DNA from: Streptomyces marispadix
GTDB taxonomy: Bacteria; Actinomycetota; Actinomycetes; Streptomycetales; Streptomycetaceae
Length of the DNA stretch: 64,000 nucleotides
Assembly (NCBI RefSeq): GCF_022524345.1
Contig: NZ_JAKWJU010000002.1
Location: 1,984,001 to 2,048,000, forward strand
Direction: 5' to 3'
The translations under genes were made by a program, and so were the position numbers. A model generated the notes under the pieces. The model was not told where the DNA came from. It did not search any database and saw nothing but the letters and a program-made list of their open reading frames with translations. This document shows positions 1 to 7,450 of this stretch, piece by piece (positions within the stretch are counted from its first letter, which is position 1; the number at the start of each line of letters is the position of its first letter).

Positions 1-394
1 CTTCCCGTACGGAAGCGAGGATGCTGAGGGGCGTCGAGCACCCTGAAAGGATCCGGCCAAAGATCCCATCGAGGGGTCCTCTTCAGCCTCTTACCCGTAA
101 GGGTACGACCAGACTCCCCCCTTGCCCAGGGCGCTGGGAGGCGCTTACCGCGACAGGCTGACCCTGGAGCATGCCTGAGGGAGCGGCATCACGCAACGCC
201 CCGCTTCACCCCTTACCCCGACGGGCATATGGATACGGAGAGTTGCCTTCCGTTCGACGACGCGTTATCAGGGCGTGCCTGTCGAGAACTGGCGGCAGGG
301 AAGCGGCCGTCGTCGCCGGCTTCAGCCGCCGCCCCCCGCTCTCCGCTTCGATCTGCGCGGCGCCGTGCGCGATGTGCGCGATGCCCGTGCCAAC
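1..394. other. Sequence upstream of the first gene
   Basis: I see no convincing gene in this stretch. It has a short inverted repeat, TACCC-GTAA-GGGTA, at 92-105. An open frame in phase with the following membrane protein begins at a GTG at 275, but third-position G/C rises clearly only after the ATG at 395, so 275-394 is probably leader. Confidence 0.4.
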
Positions 395-802
395 ATGCGC
401 CCCACCGTGCGCCCCGTCGTCCGCGACGACCCGCCGGACGACGCATTCACGGACACTTGGTATGTCGCGCCCACCCCTGACCCGGACGCGGAGAGCGCTG
501 CGCGTGCCTCGGCGGCGGCTTCCGGCCTCATCCGCTGGGGCGCCGTGAGTTGTGCGCTCGTACCGCTGACACTGCTGCTCTGCGGCGTTCCGCTTCTCAC
601 CGTGTTCGGCGCCGCCGCCGGGCTGGTGGCCCTCACCGGCGCGTGTGCGGTACTGCTCCACCTGTCAGGAGAGGGGTACGCACAGCAGGGCCCGTCGGGA
701 TTCGCCCCCGTGAAGCCGGGTCCGCATAGGGGCCGTCACAGCCGTACGGGAACGGGTCTTCACAGGGGCGGACGACACTGGAGCGGCCCCGGACAGCCAT
801 AG
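395..802 (+). CDS. Small membrane protein of unknown function
   Basis: The protein is about 135 residues. A polar, acidic N-terminus is followed by two closely spaced hydrophobic segments (roughly residues 47-85: VSCALVPLTLLLCG, then a Gly/Ala/Leu-rich helix) and a basic Gly/His/Arg-rich tail. This suggests an integral membrane protein with a short hairpin. I recognise no catalytic motif. I prefer the ATG at 395 because third-position G/C rises there; an in-frame GTG at 275 would add 40 residues. It lies upstream of the AdpA-type regulator on the same strand, separated by a 400-base gap, so co-transcription is unlikely. Confidence 0.5.
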   Translation: MRPTVRPVVRDDPPDDAFTDTWYVAPTPDPDAESAARASAAASGLIRWGAVSCALVPLTLLLCGVPLLTVFGAAAGLVALTGACAVLLHLSGEGYAQQGPSGFAPVKPGPHRGRHSRTGTGLHRGGRHWSGPGQP

Positions 803-1205
803 CGGCCGAATTCACACCGGCGTACGCCGGTTCATGGGAGCGCGTCCTCACAAGGTGTCCGAATTCCACGTGCGGCCCCCTTGTTTTTCGGCCAATCTCG
901 TTGCAGGTAAAGGAAGTTGAGAACCCAACTTCGCCACCCCTCGCCACCTGCGAGGAAAGGACCGACGGGCACGTGTGGCTCCTACGGCGGCGGGGCAGGG
1001 ACGGCATGCGCACTTCCCAGTGGCTGCACCGAATGGAACGCTTCGTGATCGAATGCTTCACGCCAAGTTGCCTTGTCGACATAGCGTCGAGTGTCGAACT
1101 TGTCCCGACGGCATCGTCCGACACAGTAGATTCGATCTTGGCTATCGCCGCGGGGGAGACGTGCAGGACCGAGAGGACGCGACGATTGAGGGGGGCTGAC
1201 TTCCG
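803..1205 (+). promoter_or_regulatory. Long adpA upstream region with a 20-bp inverted repeat
   Basis: This 403-base stretch has no credible gene and holds the adpA promoter and leader. It contains a perfect inverted repeat, GAAGTTG-N6-CAACTTC, at 913-932, which is a plausible operator. A GAGGGGGG tract just before the GTG start is the probable ribosome binding site. In other Streptomyces the adpA promoter is bound by gamma-butyrolactone receptors (ArpA), BldD and AdpA itself. I cannot assign this repeat to any of them. Confidence 0.55.
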
Positions 1206-2585
1206 GTGAGCGTTCCAAAGAGCCATCAGGACTCGACGAACGGCCCGGCGACGACCCGCAAGCTGGCCGCACGGCGGCGCCGAGAGATCGTGGCGGTGCT
1301 GCTCTTCAGCGGCGGACCCATTTTCGAGAGCTCCATACCGCTCTCCGTCTTCGGCATCGACCGCCAGGACGCAGGGGTCCCCCGCTATCGGCTTCTGGTG
1401 TGTGCGGGGGAGGACGGGCCGCTGCGTACGACCGGCGGGCTCCAACTGAGCGCTCCCTACGGGCTCGACGCCCTTTCGCGTGCGGGGACCGTCGTAGTCC
1501 CGGCATGGAGATCCATCACCCAGCCACCGCCGGCAGCCGCGCTGGACGCACTGCGCAGGGCGCACGAGGAGGGGGCGCGCCTGGTGGGGCTCTGCACGGG
1601 GGCCTTCGTGCTCGCCGCGGCCGGGCTGCTGGACGGGCGGCCCGCGACGACCCACTGGATGTACGCGCCGACGCTCGCCAAGCGCTACCCGTCCGTCCAC
1701 GTCGACCCCCGCGAACTCTTCGTGGACGACGGCGACATCCTCACCTCCGCCGGCACGGCCGCGGGCATCGATCTTTGCCTGCACGTCGTACGCAACGACC
1801 ACGGGACCGAAGCGGCAGGCGCTCTCGCCCGCCGCCTGGTGGTACCGCCCCGGCGCGGCAGCGGGGCGGAGAGCGGAGGTCACCCCCGTCATCTGGACCG
1901 CTCTTTACCCGAGGAGATGGGCGCGGACCCGCTCGCCGAGGTCGTCGCGTGGGCGCTGGAGCATCTGCACGAGCAGTTCGACGTGGAGACCCTGGCGGCG
2001 CGTGCCTATATGTCGCGCAGAACCTTCGACCGGCGCTTCCGCTCCCTTACGGGCAGCGCTCCGCTCCAGTGGCTGATCACGCAGCGGGTGCTCCAGGCGC
2101 AGCGGCTGCTGGAGACGTCCGACTACTCGGTCGACGAGGTCGCGGGCCGCTGCGGCTTCCGTTCGCCGGTGGCGCTGCGCGGGCACTTCCGGCGTCAGCT
2201 CGGCTCGTCGCCGGCCGCGTACCGGGCGGCGTACCGGGTGCGGCGGCCCGACGGCGGCAGCGGCGACGACGAGTCGGGACCGGGCGGCTCCGGCGGCAGT
2301 GACGGCGGCGGCCGTACCGGCACACCGGGCGTCCACGGCGGACAGGGCGACCCGGGGGTTCACGGCGGCGCCCCCACGCCGGGTTCAGGGGTACCGGGCG
2401 GCGGCCACGGCGACGGCGCCGGCGGCGACCACGGCATGCTGCACGCGGCGGGCCCTTACGCACCGCGCGATCTGCGTGACGCCGCGAGAGCCCACCGCGA
2501 CTCGCGCCACGACGGCGTGGAGCCCGGCAAGCCGGAGTCGGACGCCTGGGCTCCGAGAGTGCCCGGCCAGCGGGGCCGCGGCTGA
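1206..2585 (+). CDS. adpA: AdpA (BldH) pleiotropic AraC-family regulator
   Basis: This is the central activator of aerial growth and secondary metabolism in Streptomyces. The N-terminal DJ-1/PfpI-like domain (about residues 25-190) includes the nucleophile-elbow motif GLCTGAFVLA with Cys130. The C-terminal AraC/XylS DNA-binding domain spans about 240-335 and includes the segment AARAYMSRRTFDRRF. A Gly/Asp/His-rich low-complexity tail of about 120 residues follows; it is longer than I remember in AdpA. Codon 234 (1905-1907), in the linker between the domains, is TTA, the rare leucine codon read by the bldA tRNA. That is the known bldA control point in S. coelicolor and S. griseus adpA. The GTG start has a strong GAGGGGGG upstream. 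Oligoribonuclease follows directly, as in S. coelicolor. Confidence 0.95.
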   Translation: MSVPKSHQDSTNGPATTRKLAARRRREIVAVLLFSGGPIFESSIPLSVFGIDRQDAGVPRYRLLVCAGEDGPLRTTGGLQLSAPYGLDALSRAGTVVVPAWRSITQPPPAAALDALRRAHEEGARLVGLCTGAFVLAAAGLLDGRPATTHWMYAPTLAKRYPSVHVDPRELFVDDGDILTSAGTAAGIDLCLHVVRNDHGTEAAGALARRLVVPPRRGSGAESGGHPRHLDRSLPEEMGADPLAEVVAWALEHLHEQFDVETLAARAYMSRRTFDRRFRSLTGSAPLQWLITQRVLQAQRLLETSDYSVDEVAGRCGFRSPVALRGHFRRQLGSSPAAYRAAYRVRRPDGGSGDDESGPGGSGGSDGGGRTGTPGVHGGQGDPGVHGGAPTPGSGVPGGGHGDGAGGDHGMLHAAGPYAPRDLRDAARAHRDSRHDGVEPGKPESDAWAPRVPGQRGRG

Positions 2586-2609
2586 CGTTGTGGACGTAGG
2601 GTGAAGCGC

Positions 2610-3215
2610 ATGAATGACCGCATGGTGTGGATCGACTGCGAGATGACGGGCCTCTCGCTGACGGACGACGCGCTCGTCGAGGTGGCCGCCCTGGTCACCG
2701 ACTCCGAGCTGAACGTACTCGGGGAGGGCGTCGACGTCGTGATCCGCCCTCCGGCACGTGCGCTGGCCTCCATGCCGGACGTCGTACGCGAGATGCACAC
2801 CTCTTCGGGCCTGCTGGACGAGCTGGACGACGGTACGACGCTCGCCGACGCGGAGGCCCAAGTCCTCGCCTATGTACGGAAGTACGCGCCCGAGGCGGGC
2901 AAGGCCCCGCTGTGCGGAAACTCGGTCGCCACCGACCGCGGCTTCCTCGCCCGCGACATGGCGGACCTGGAGGCCCACCTGCACTACCGCATCGTGGACG
3001 TCTCCTCGATAAAGGAGCTGTCCCGCCGCTGGTATCCGCGTGCGTACTTCAACAGCCCGCAGAAGAACGGCAATCACCGCGCCCTCGCGGACATCCGGGA
3101 GTCGATCGCCGAGCTGCGCTACTACCGGGAGGCGGTGTTCGTGCCCGCCCCCGGGCCGGACTCGGAGACCGCGAAGAAGATCGCGGCGAAGCACGTGCTG
3201 CCGCCCACGGCATGA
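2610..3215 (+). CDS. orn: Oligoribonuclease
   Basis: This is a DEDDh 3'-5' exoribonuclease of 201 residues that degrades 2-5-nt RNAs, including pGpG from c-di-GMP turnover. The first exonuclease motif is [10 protein letters not shown] (D-x-E). The last is NHRALADI, with the catalytic His and Asp four residues apart. The dimer-type C-terminus [12 protein letters not shown] is typical. I chose the ATG at 2610 ([12 protein letters not shown]), the usual family start, although an in-frame GTG lies at 2601. It sits just after adpA on the same strand, an order known from several streptomycetes where orn is also needed for normal development. Confidence 0.95.
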   Translation: MNDRMVWIDCEMTGLSLTDDALVEVAALVTDSELNVLGEGVDVVIRPPARALASMPDVVREMHTSSGLLDELDDGTTLADAEAQVLAYVRKYAPEAGKAPLCGNSVATDRGFLARDMADLEAHLHYRIVDVSSIKELSRRWYPRAYFNSPQKNGNHRALADIRESIAELRYYREAVFVPAPGPDSETAKKIAAKHVLPPTA

Positions 3216-3428
3216 GGGCCGCGGGCTGAGGGCCGCGTGTGGGAAGCCTCGTATGGGAAGCACTGTCCGAAGGCTGTGTCCGAAGGCACTGTCTGAAGCC
3301 TTCAGGGACGCTCACACGGGACGCTGCTGAGGCGGCGGGGCGGTCCGGCCCCGCCGGAACCCGGGCGCGAGCACCCCGGCGCACCCTGTACACTCTTTCT
3401 CGGCCGGACGGAAGAGCGAGTCGGCCGT

Positions 3429-3502
3429 GGTGGATGTAGCTCAGCTGGTAGAGCACCTGGTTGTGGTCCAGGATGTCGCGGGTTCAAGTCCCGTCATTCA
3501 CC
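3429..3502 (+). tRNA. tRNA-His(GTG)
   Basis: The acceptor arms GTGGATG (3430-3436) and CATTCAC (3495-3501) pair over seven bases. The anticodon loop TTGTGGT carries GTG. The T-arm GGTTCAAGTCC is present. An extra 5' G (3429) faces discriminator C (3502), the hallmark of tRNA-His. Confidence 0.96.
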
Positions 3503-3512
3503 CTCGATGATC

Positions 3513-3551
3513 AAGGCCCTCACCTGGGAAGACCGGGCGGGGGCCTTTTTC
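3513..3551 (+). terminator. Terminator after tRNA-His
   Basis: AAGGCCC (3513-3519) pairs with GGGCCTT (3541-3547) and is followed by a T run, giving a typical intrinsic terminator shortly after the tRNA. Confidence 0.7.
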
Positions 3552-3627
3552 ACGTCCGAGGGGTCGCCGGTCACGGGTCGGAGCCGGGAACGGGAGTCGC
3601 CGGGCCTCGGTCCCCCCGCCCCCTGCG

Positions 3628-3831
3628 TCAGTCCCATACGTCGGGACCGCCACGGCGCCACTCGATCAACTCCGGATCGTCGAAGCGCACTTCCTCGGGG
3701 TCCATGCCGACACGGCGGAGGAATTCCGCGAGGTCGCGCAGGTCGTGAGCGAGGCCGAGGATGCGGCCGTTCGCGGTCACGCGACGTCCGCCCGACGGCG
3801 ACGGCGGGTGCACGACGATCGGCGCGGCCAT
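3628..3831 (-). CDS. Small conserved hypothetical protein
   Basis: The protein is 67 residues, begins MAAPIVVHPPSPSGG and ends with an acidic segment containing FLRRVGMDPEEVRFDD. The middle contains a likely beta pair (RRVTANGRILG) and an amphipathic helix (HDLRDLAEFLRRVG). I recall similar short proteins in many Streptomyces genomes, with no known role. It has no membrane segment, signal peptide or cysteine. It lies alone on the minus strand between tRNA-His and a membrane protein gene. Confidence 0.65.
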   Translation of the reverse strand: MAAPIVVHPPSPSGGRRVTANGRILGLAHDLRDLAEFLRRVGMDPEEVRFDDPELIEWRRGGPDVWD

Positions 3832-4122
3832 GGGAACAGCCTGCGTCCGGCGGGAGCCCGGCGCACCCCGGGCCGTCCCTGCGGGTGGTGCCGCCCTGCC
3901 GTCCCGCCCCTCTTCTTGGAGCCTGCGGGCGGCTCGTACCGTTCAGGCCGCTCTCAACGGGCGTGCGCGGGGCGGAGGTTCGCGGTGATGCGGGCGGGAG
4001 AGATCGTCGTACGGCCGCGTGGGTGAGCGGCGCCGCGCTGGGGATGCGGGGGCCGCGGGCCGGGACGAGCCTGGTGGGAGCGGACGGCGGTCCGGGGAGG
4101 CCCAGGGAGAGGATCGATAGCC

Positions 4123-4917
4123 ATGGCAGGTCCACACGACCCGAACGGCCCTCAGGACCCTCGCAGCCGACACGGGCGGCCCGGCGGGCAGGGACCGGAG
4201 CAGGGGCCCGGCGGGGGTCCCGGTGAAGGCCCGCGCAAAGGACATGGCCCCGGGCGGGGAGAGGGTCCGGGGCAGGAAGGGTCCGGGGCATCGGGGGCAA
4301 GCGGCCCGTCGGAGCCCTTCGAGCCCTTCGAACCCTTCGAGCCGTCTCTGCCGGGGGCCGGGCAGGGCTTCGCCGCCCGCAGCCCGGACCCGTACGGCCG
4401 TCCAGGACCGTACGTACCGGAGAAGCGGACCAACGGCTACGACCACGACCGGCCGCCCGGCCGTCCCCGGCGCGTCAGATACGCGCGCCTGTGGGCGGGC
4501 GGTGTCGTCGTGGCGCTGGTGGCGGCGCTGGCTGCCGCGGTAGCGCTGCTGCTCGTACGCGGCGTGCTGGACATCCCCGTCTTCGCCCCCGAGCAGGAGG
4601 GCACGATGGAGCCCGCCTCCACCGCCCAACTCGCCCTGGGCTCCGCCCTCGCCGCACTGGCGGCCACGGCCGTGCTGCATCTGCTGATGCTCGCCACTCC
4701 GCAGCCCGGACGCTTCCTCGGGTGGATCATCGCGCTGGGCACTGCTGCCGTGATGCTCCTGCCGTTCACCTCGGAGGCGAGCTGGGAGGCGAAGGCGGGC
4801 ACCGCGGGCGTCTACCTCGTGATCGGCGTCGTCATCGGCACCCTGCTGGCGACGGTCGCCCGCACCGCGATGGGCGACCGTACGGACGAACGGGCCACCG
4901 CGGGCGGCGGGCGCTGA
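4123..4917 (+). CDS. DUF6069-like four-helix membrane protein
   Basis: The protein has 264 residues. The first 110 are Gly/Pro/Glu-rich and disordered, with a short EPFEPFEPFEP repeat. They are followed by four predicted transmembrane helices (about residues 125-150, 165-190, 200-220 and 230-250). The C-terminal membrane part resembles the DUF6069 family of actinobacterial membrane proteins, whose function is unknown. An AGGGAGAGG sequence lies upstream of the ATG. The gene converges with the M23 peptidase gene across a strong hairpin. Confidence 0.75.
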   Translation: MAGPHDPNGPQDPRSRHGRPGGQGPEQGPGGGPGEGPRKGHGPGRGEGPGQEGSGASGASGPSEPFEPFEPFEPSLPGAGQGFAARSPDPYGRPGPYVPEKRTNGYDHDRPPGRPRRVRYARLWAGGVVVALVAALAAAVALLLVRGVLDIPVFAPEQEGTMEPASTAQLALGSALAALAATAVLHLLMLATPQPGRFLGWIIALGTAAVMLLPFTSEASWEAKAGTAGVYLVIGVVIGTLLATVARTAMGDRTDERATAGGGR

Positions 4918-5229
4918 GCGGGCCACCGCCGAGCAACCGCGAAGCCGAGCGACCCGCGAAGCTGAGACACCCGCGAACAAGCGGGCCGGCGCCGAAACGA
5001 CCGAGCTGGGCGAACGGCCGTTCCCGCTCCCGCAGTTCATGGCTCCCGCAGTTCAACTCCGAGGCCCCCACCGGGGCGCCTCGCCGGTGGGGGCCTCATG
5101 CCGCGTGGGGCCGGGACCTGGGGCTCGATGGGCCGAAGAACCACCCCAAGGCTCAGGACTGCAAACCTCCGGCTCCGAACCCCGGGACTCCGAACGCCCG
5201 GACTCCCGAACCCCAAGCCCCCGAGGCCG
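4918..5229. other. Convergent intergenic region
   Basis: This 312-base gap separates two converging genes. It contains a degenerate CCGCGAA-rich stretch (4930-4980) and one strong hairpin, annotated separately. I see no gene. Confidence 0.5.
5061..5097. terminator. Bidirectional terminator hairpin
   Basis: GAGGCCCCCACCGG (5061-5074) and CCGGTGGGGGCCTC (5084-5097) form a perfect 14-bp stem with a 9-base loop between convergent genes. There is no long T run, as is common in GC-rich actinomycetes. Confidence 0.75.
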
Positions 5230-5835
5230 CTATGCGATGCGGACGCCGTGGCGGGCGAGATAGGTGACGGGGTCGACCTCGGTGCCGTAGCCCCGCTCTT
5301 TGCGTACCTCGAAGTGCAGATGCGGGCCGGTCGAGCGGCCGGTGTTGCCGGATTCGCCGACGACGGTGTTCGCGCGCACCGTGCGGCCCGGCCGTACGGT
5401 GATCTTCGACAGGTGCGCGAAGAGGACGTGCTTGCCGTCCTTCATGTGGACGATCACGGCGTTGCCGTATGCGCCTGCCTCTCCGGCGAGTTCCACCCTG
5501 CCGGTGCCGACGGAGCGGACGGTGGTGCCTGGAGCGGCTGCGAAGTCGACGCCCGTGTGATGCCCTGCGGCCCAGCTTCCTGGCACTCCCCACCGTTCGG
5601 AGATGCGCACCGCCGCGCTTATGGGGCGGGAATAGGAAGGGGCGCGTCTGCTGAGGGTCTGCCGTTCCTGGCCCTTGCCCTGGCGGCCCATGTCGTCCGC
5701 CGCCGGTGCCAGGTTGTGCGGCCTGCTGTTCAGCGATGCCGAACCGGCGAAGCCGCATATGGAGACGGCCGCCGCGAGTCCGCCGGTCAATATCCTCCGG
5801 ACGATGCCCGGTTCACGCCGCGTCTGAGATGTCAT
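5230..5835 (-). CDS. Secreted M23-family cell-wall peptidase (LytM type)
   Basis: The protein has about 201 residues: a signal peptide (basic GIVRR, then a hydrophobic stretch ending near GFAGSAS), a linker, and a C-terminal M23 zinc peptidase domain. The domain shows the metal and active-site motifs HTGVDFAA (H-x3-D) and GPHLHFEVR (H-x-H), with the tail motif VDPVTYL. Such enzymes cut peptidoglycan cross-bridges during growth or sporulation. I use the ATG at 5835 (MTSQTRR), although its GAGG is very close; a TTG at 5847 is also possible. A highly structured leader lies upstream. Confidence 0.85.
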   Translation of the reverse strand: MTSQTRREPGIVRRILTGGLAAAVSICGFAGSASLNSRPHNLAPAADDMGRQGKGQERQTLSRRAPSYSRPISAAVRISERWGVPGSWAAGHHTGVDFAAAPGTTVRSVGTGRVELAGEAGAYGNAVIVHMKDGKHVLFAHLSKITVRPGRTVRANTVVGESGNTGRSTGPHLHFEVRKERGYGTEVDPVTYLARHGVRIA

Positions 5836-5847
5836 ACCTCGCAGCAA

Positions 5848-6060
5848 AGGTCAGCGTGCCGGGGCCCGCACCCGGGAGTTGTCCGGTGGGGTGACGTGCA
5901 CTGCGCTCTGTCACCCTCAGGGGGGAGGCCCCCGTCGCGCACGTACGGGACACCGCCAGGACCCTCACCTGGGCGGTGCCCCGTACGCGACGGAACCGGA
6001 CCTTGGGAAAGAGGAGTGGGGCGCAGCGGGGTGTGGGGGGAAGGGTGCTGCGCCCCACCC
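5848..6060 (-). promoter_or_regulatory. Structured leader upstream of the M23 peptidase; possible c-di-AMP (ydaO) riboswitch
   Basis: The 250 bases upstream of the M23 gene fold into several strong helices. A 19-bp near-perfect inverted repeat spans 5942-5987 (arms begin CGTACGGGACACCGCC). A second, GGGTGAC/GTCACCC, spans 5889-5916. Streptomyces peptidoglycan hydrolase genes are often preceded by ydaO-type c-di-AMP riboswitches, so this is a reasonable candidate. I cannot confirm the conserved core, and the long hairpin might instead be a terminator for the upstream chitinase gene. Confidence 0.35.
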
Positions 6061-6069
6061 TGGTCCGGG

Positions 6070-6093
6070 GCCGGCCGTCGTGCGGCGGCCGGC
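6070..6093 (-). terminator. Hairpin after the chitinase gene
   Basis: GCCGGCCG (6070-6077) and CGGCCGGC (6086-6093) form an 8-bp stem starting 12 bases beyond the chitinase stop codon. Confidence 0.5.
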
Positions 6094-6105
6094 ATGGAGC
6101 GGACG

Positions 6106-7155
6106 TCAGCCGGTGAAGCCCTTGGCGAAGGCGTCCGCCTCCTGCTCGATGCTCGAACAGGTCGGGTCGGCCTGGTCCTTGGGGCCGCCGGGGCATGCCT
6201 TGTCCCTCGTGGCGGACCACATCGACAGCCAGGCCAGCTTCTTCTCGTCGGCGAACTTCTTCACCTCGGCGGCGTCGTCCGTCTTGAAGACCTCGACGTT
6301 GACGTCGTTGACGCCGATCATCGGCGTGACGGCGACGGTGTTCCACGCCTTGGCGTCGTCGTCGATGCCCAGGGACGACTTGACCTGCTTCTGCGTGGCG
6401 GTGGCGGCGTCGATGGCGTACTTGCCCATGTCGCCGTCGTACTTGGGGCCGTAGTCCATGGCCATGATGTTGACCGCCGAGACCTTCACGCCGTTCTTCT
6501 TGGCGTTCTCCAGCAGGCCGGTGCCGTCCTGCGTCAGGCCCTCGGGGAGCACGGGCAGAGTGAAGGAGACGTCCAGGTCCTTGTGCTTCTCCTGGAGCTT
6601 GGTGATGGCCTGCGCGCGGCGGGTGTTGGCCTCGGTGTTGGGAAGCGTCGACCCCTCGATGTCGAAGTCGACCTTCTTGAGGGCGAACGCCTCGACGACC
6701 TTTCCGTACGCCTCCGCGAGCTGGTCGGCGGAGTTGCAGGCAAGGGCGAGCTCCTGGCCGTTCGCGCCGCCGAAGGAGACCCGCACGTCTCCGCCCTTGG
6801 CGCGGAAGTCCTCGATCTGCTTGGCGACGGCGTTGGCGCCGAGGTCCTCGGTGCCGCCCCACTTCGGGGCGCAGTCGCCGCCGGAGGTGATGAAGGCCAG
6901 GTTGAACTCCTTCACCCCGGTCTTCTCCGAGCTCTTGAGCAGGTCGTAGGAGGGCTGGAGGGAGGTGTCGACGTACGGCGCGAAGCCGCCGGCGGCCTTC
7001 GCCTTGGCCTCGCCGCCCGTGTGCTCCTCGCCGGCGCTCGCGTTACCGGCGAGCGCGAAGGCGGCGCCGGCCACCGTCACCGCCGCGGCGGCGGCGGCCA
7101 CGAGCTTCACTCGGCGGCTCGTCCGGGCGGGCTGCGCTTCAGGGGTGTTCGTCAT
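6106..7155 (-). CDS. Secreted GH18 chitinase
   Basis: The protein has 349 residues. The signal peptide has a basic start (RTSRRVK), an Ala/Val core to about residue 35, and cleavage near NASA-G. A single GH18 catalytic barrel follows, with the motif VDFDIEG (Asp163, Asp165, Glu167; Glu as the proton donor). Other barrel motifs are FNLAFITSGG, DVRVSFGG and NIMAMDYG, the last being the substrate-assisting M-x-Y. No carbohydrate-binding domain is visible. It would release chitooligosaccharides outside the cell. The upstream region has two DasR-like sequences, so induction by N-acetylglucosamine metabolites is plausible. Confidence 0.9.
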   Translation of the reverse strand: MTNTPEAQPARTSRRVKLVAAAAAAVTVAGAAFALAGNASAGEEHTGGEAKAKAAGGFAPYVDTSLQPSYDLLKSSEKTGVKEFNLAFITSGGDCAPKWGGTEDLGANAVAKQIEDFRAKGGDVRVSFGGANGQELALACNSADQLAEAYGKVVEAFALKKVDFDIEGSTLPNTEANTRRAQAITKLQEKHKDLDVSFTLPVLPEGLTQDGTGLLENAKKNGVKVSAVNIMAMDYGPKYDGDMGKYAIDAATATQKQVKSSLGIDDDAKAWNTVAVTPMIGVNDVNVEVFKTDDAAEVKKFADEKKLAWLSMWSATRDKACPGGPKDQADPTCSSIEQEADAFAKGFTG

Positions 7156-7186
7156 CGTCTCGATGCCTCATCCGGTGGGGGGTGAT

Positions 7187-7198
7187 TGGTGCGGACCA
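7187..7198 (-). promoter_or_regulatory. dre-like site upstream of the chitinase gene
   Basis: TGGTGCGGACCA is palindromic at its arms and one base off the DasR/chitinase direct-repeat consensus TGGTC(T/C)(A/G)GACCA when read on the minus strand. It lies 32 bases upstream of the ATG, so it overlaps the likely leader or core promoter. Confidence 0.4.
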
Positions 7199-7283
7199 GC
7201 AGCAAGCTAGCGAGGCCGAGTCGGACAATTCACTTGTTACGGACGGCAGTTGAAATACTTAGGCCGCACTTAAGGGAGCGCAA

Positions 7284-7295
7284 TGGTCCGGTTAT
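7284..7295 (+). promoter_or_regulatory. Second dre-like half site upstream of the chitinase gene
   Basis: TGGTCCGG matches the left eight positions of the TGGTC(T/C)(A/G)GACC(A/T) element, but the right arm (TTAT) does not match. Streptomyces chitinase promoters commonly carry such elements in pairs. Confidence 0.3.
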
Positions 7296-7450
7296 GGAAA
7301 CGCTCTCAAGGCTCTGTGGTGCGGTGGCGCCGCATGGCACGGGTGAACCGCGCGCACCGGACGCGCCCACGCGTCGGGGAACAGAAGCCCGCGCGTCCAC
7401 CGCGTCGGCGAACACGGGCTACGGCGCTCGCACTTGCCCGCGTACGTCCC

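Noticed and set aside
633..1892. A 419-residue minus-strand frame over adpA
   Set aside because: It is antisense to the AdpA coding region, has no family similarity and no binding site.
3429..3551. tRNA-His as a phage or ICE attachment site
   Set aside because: No integrase gene or repeated 3' tRNA fragment is found near it.
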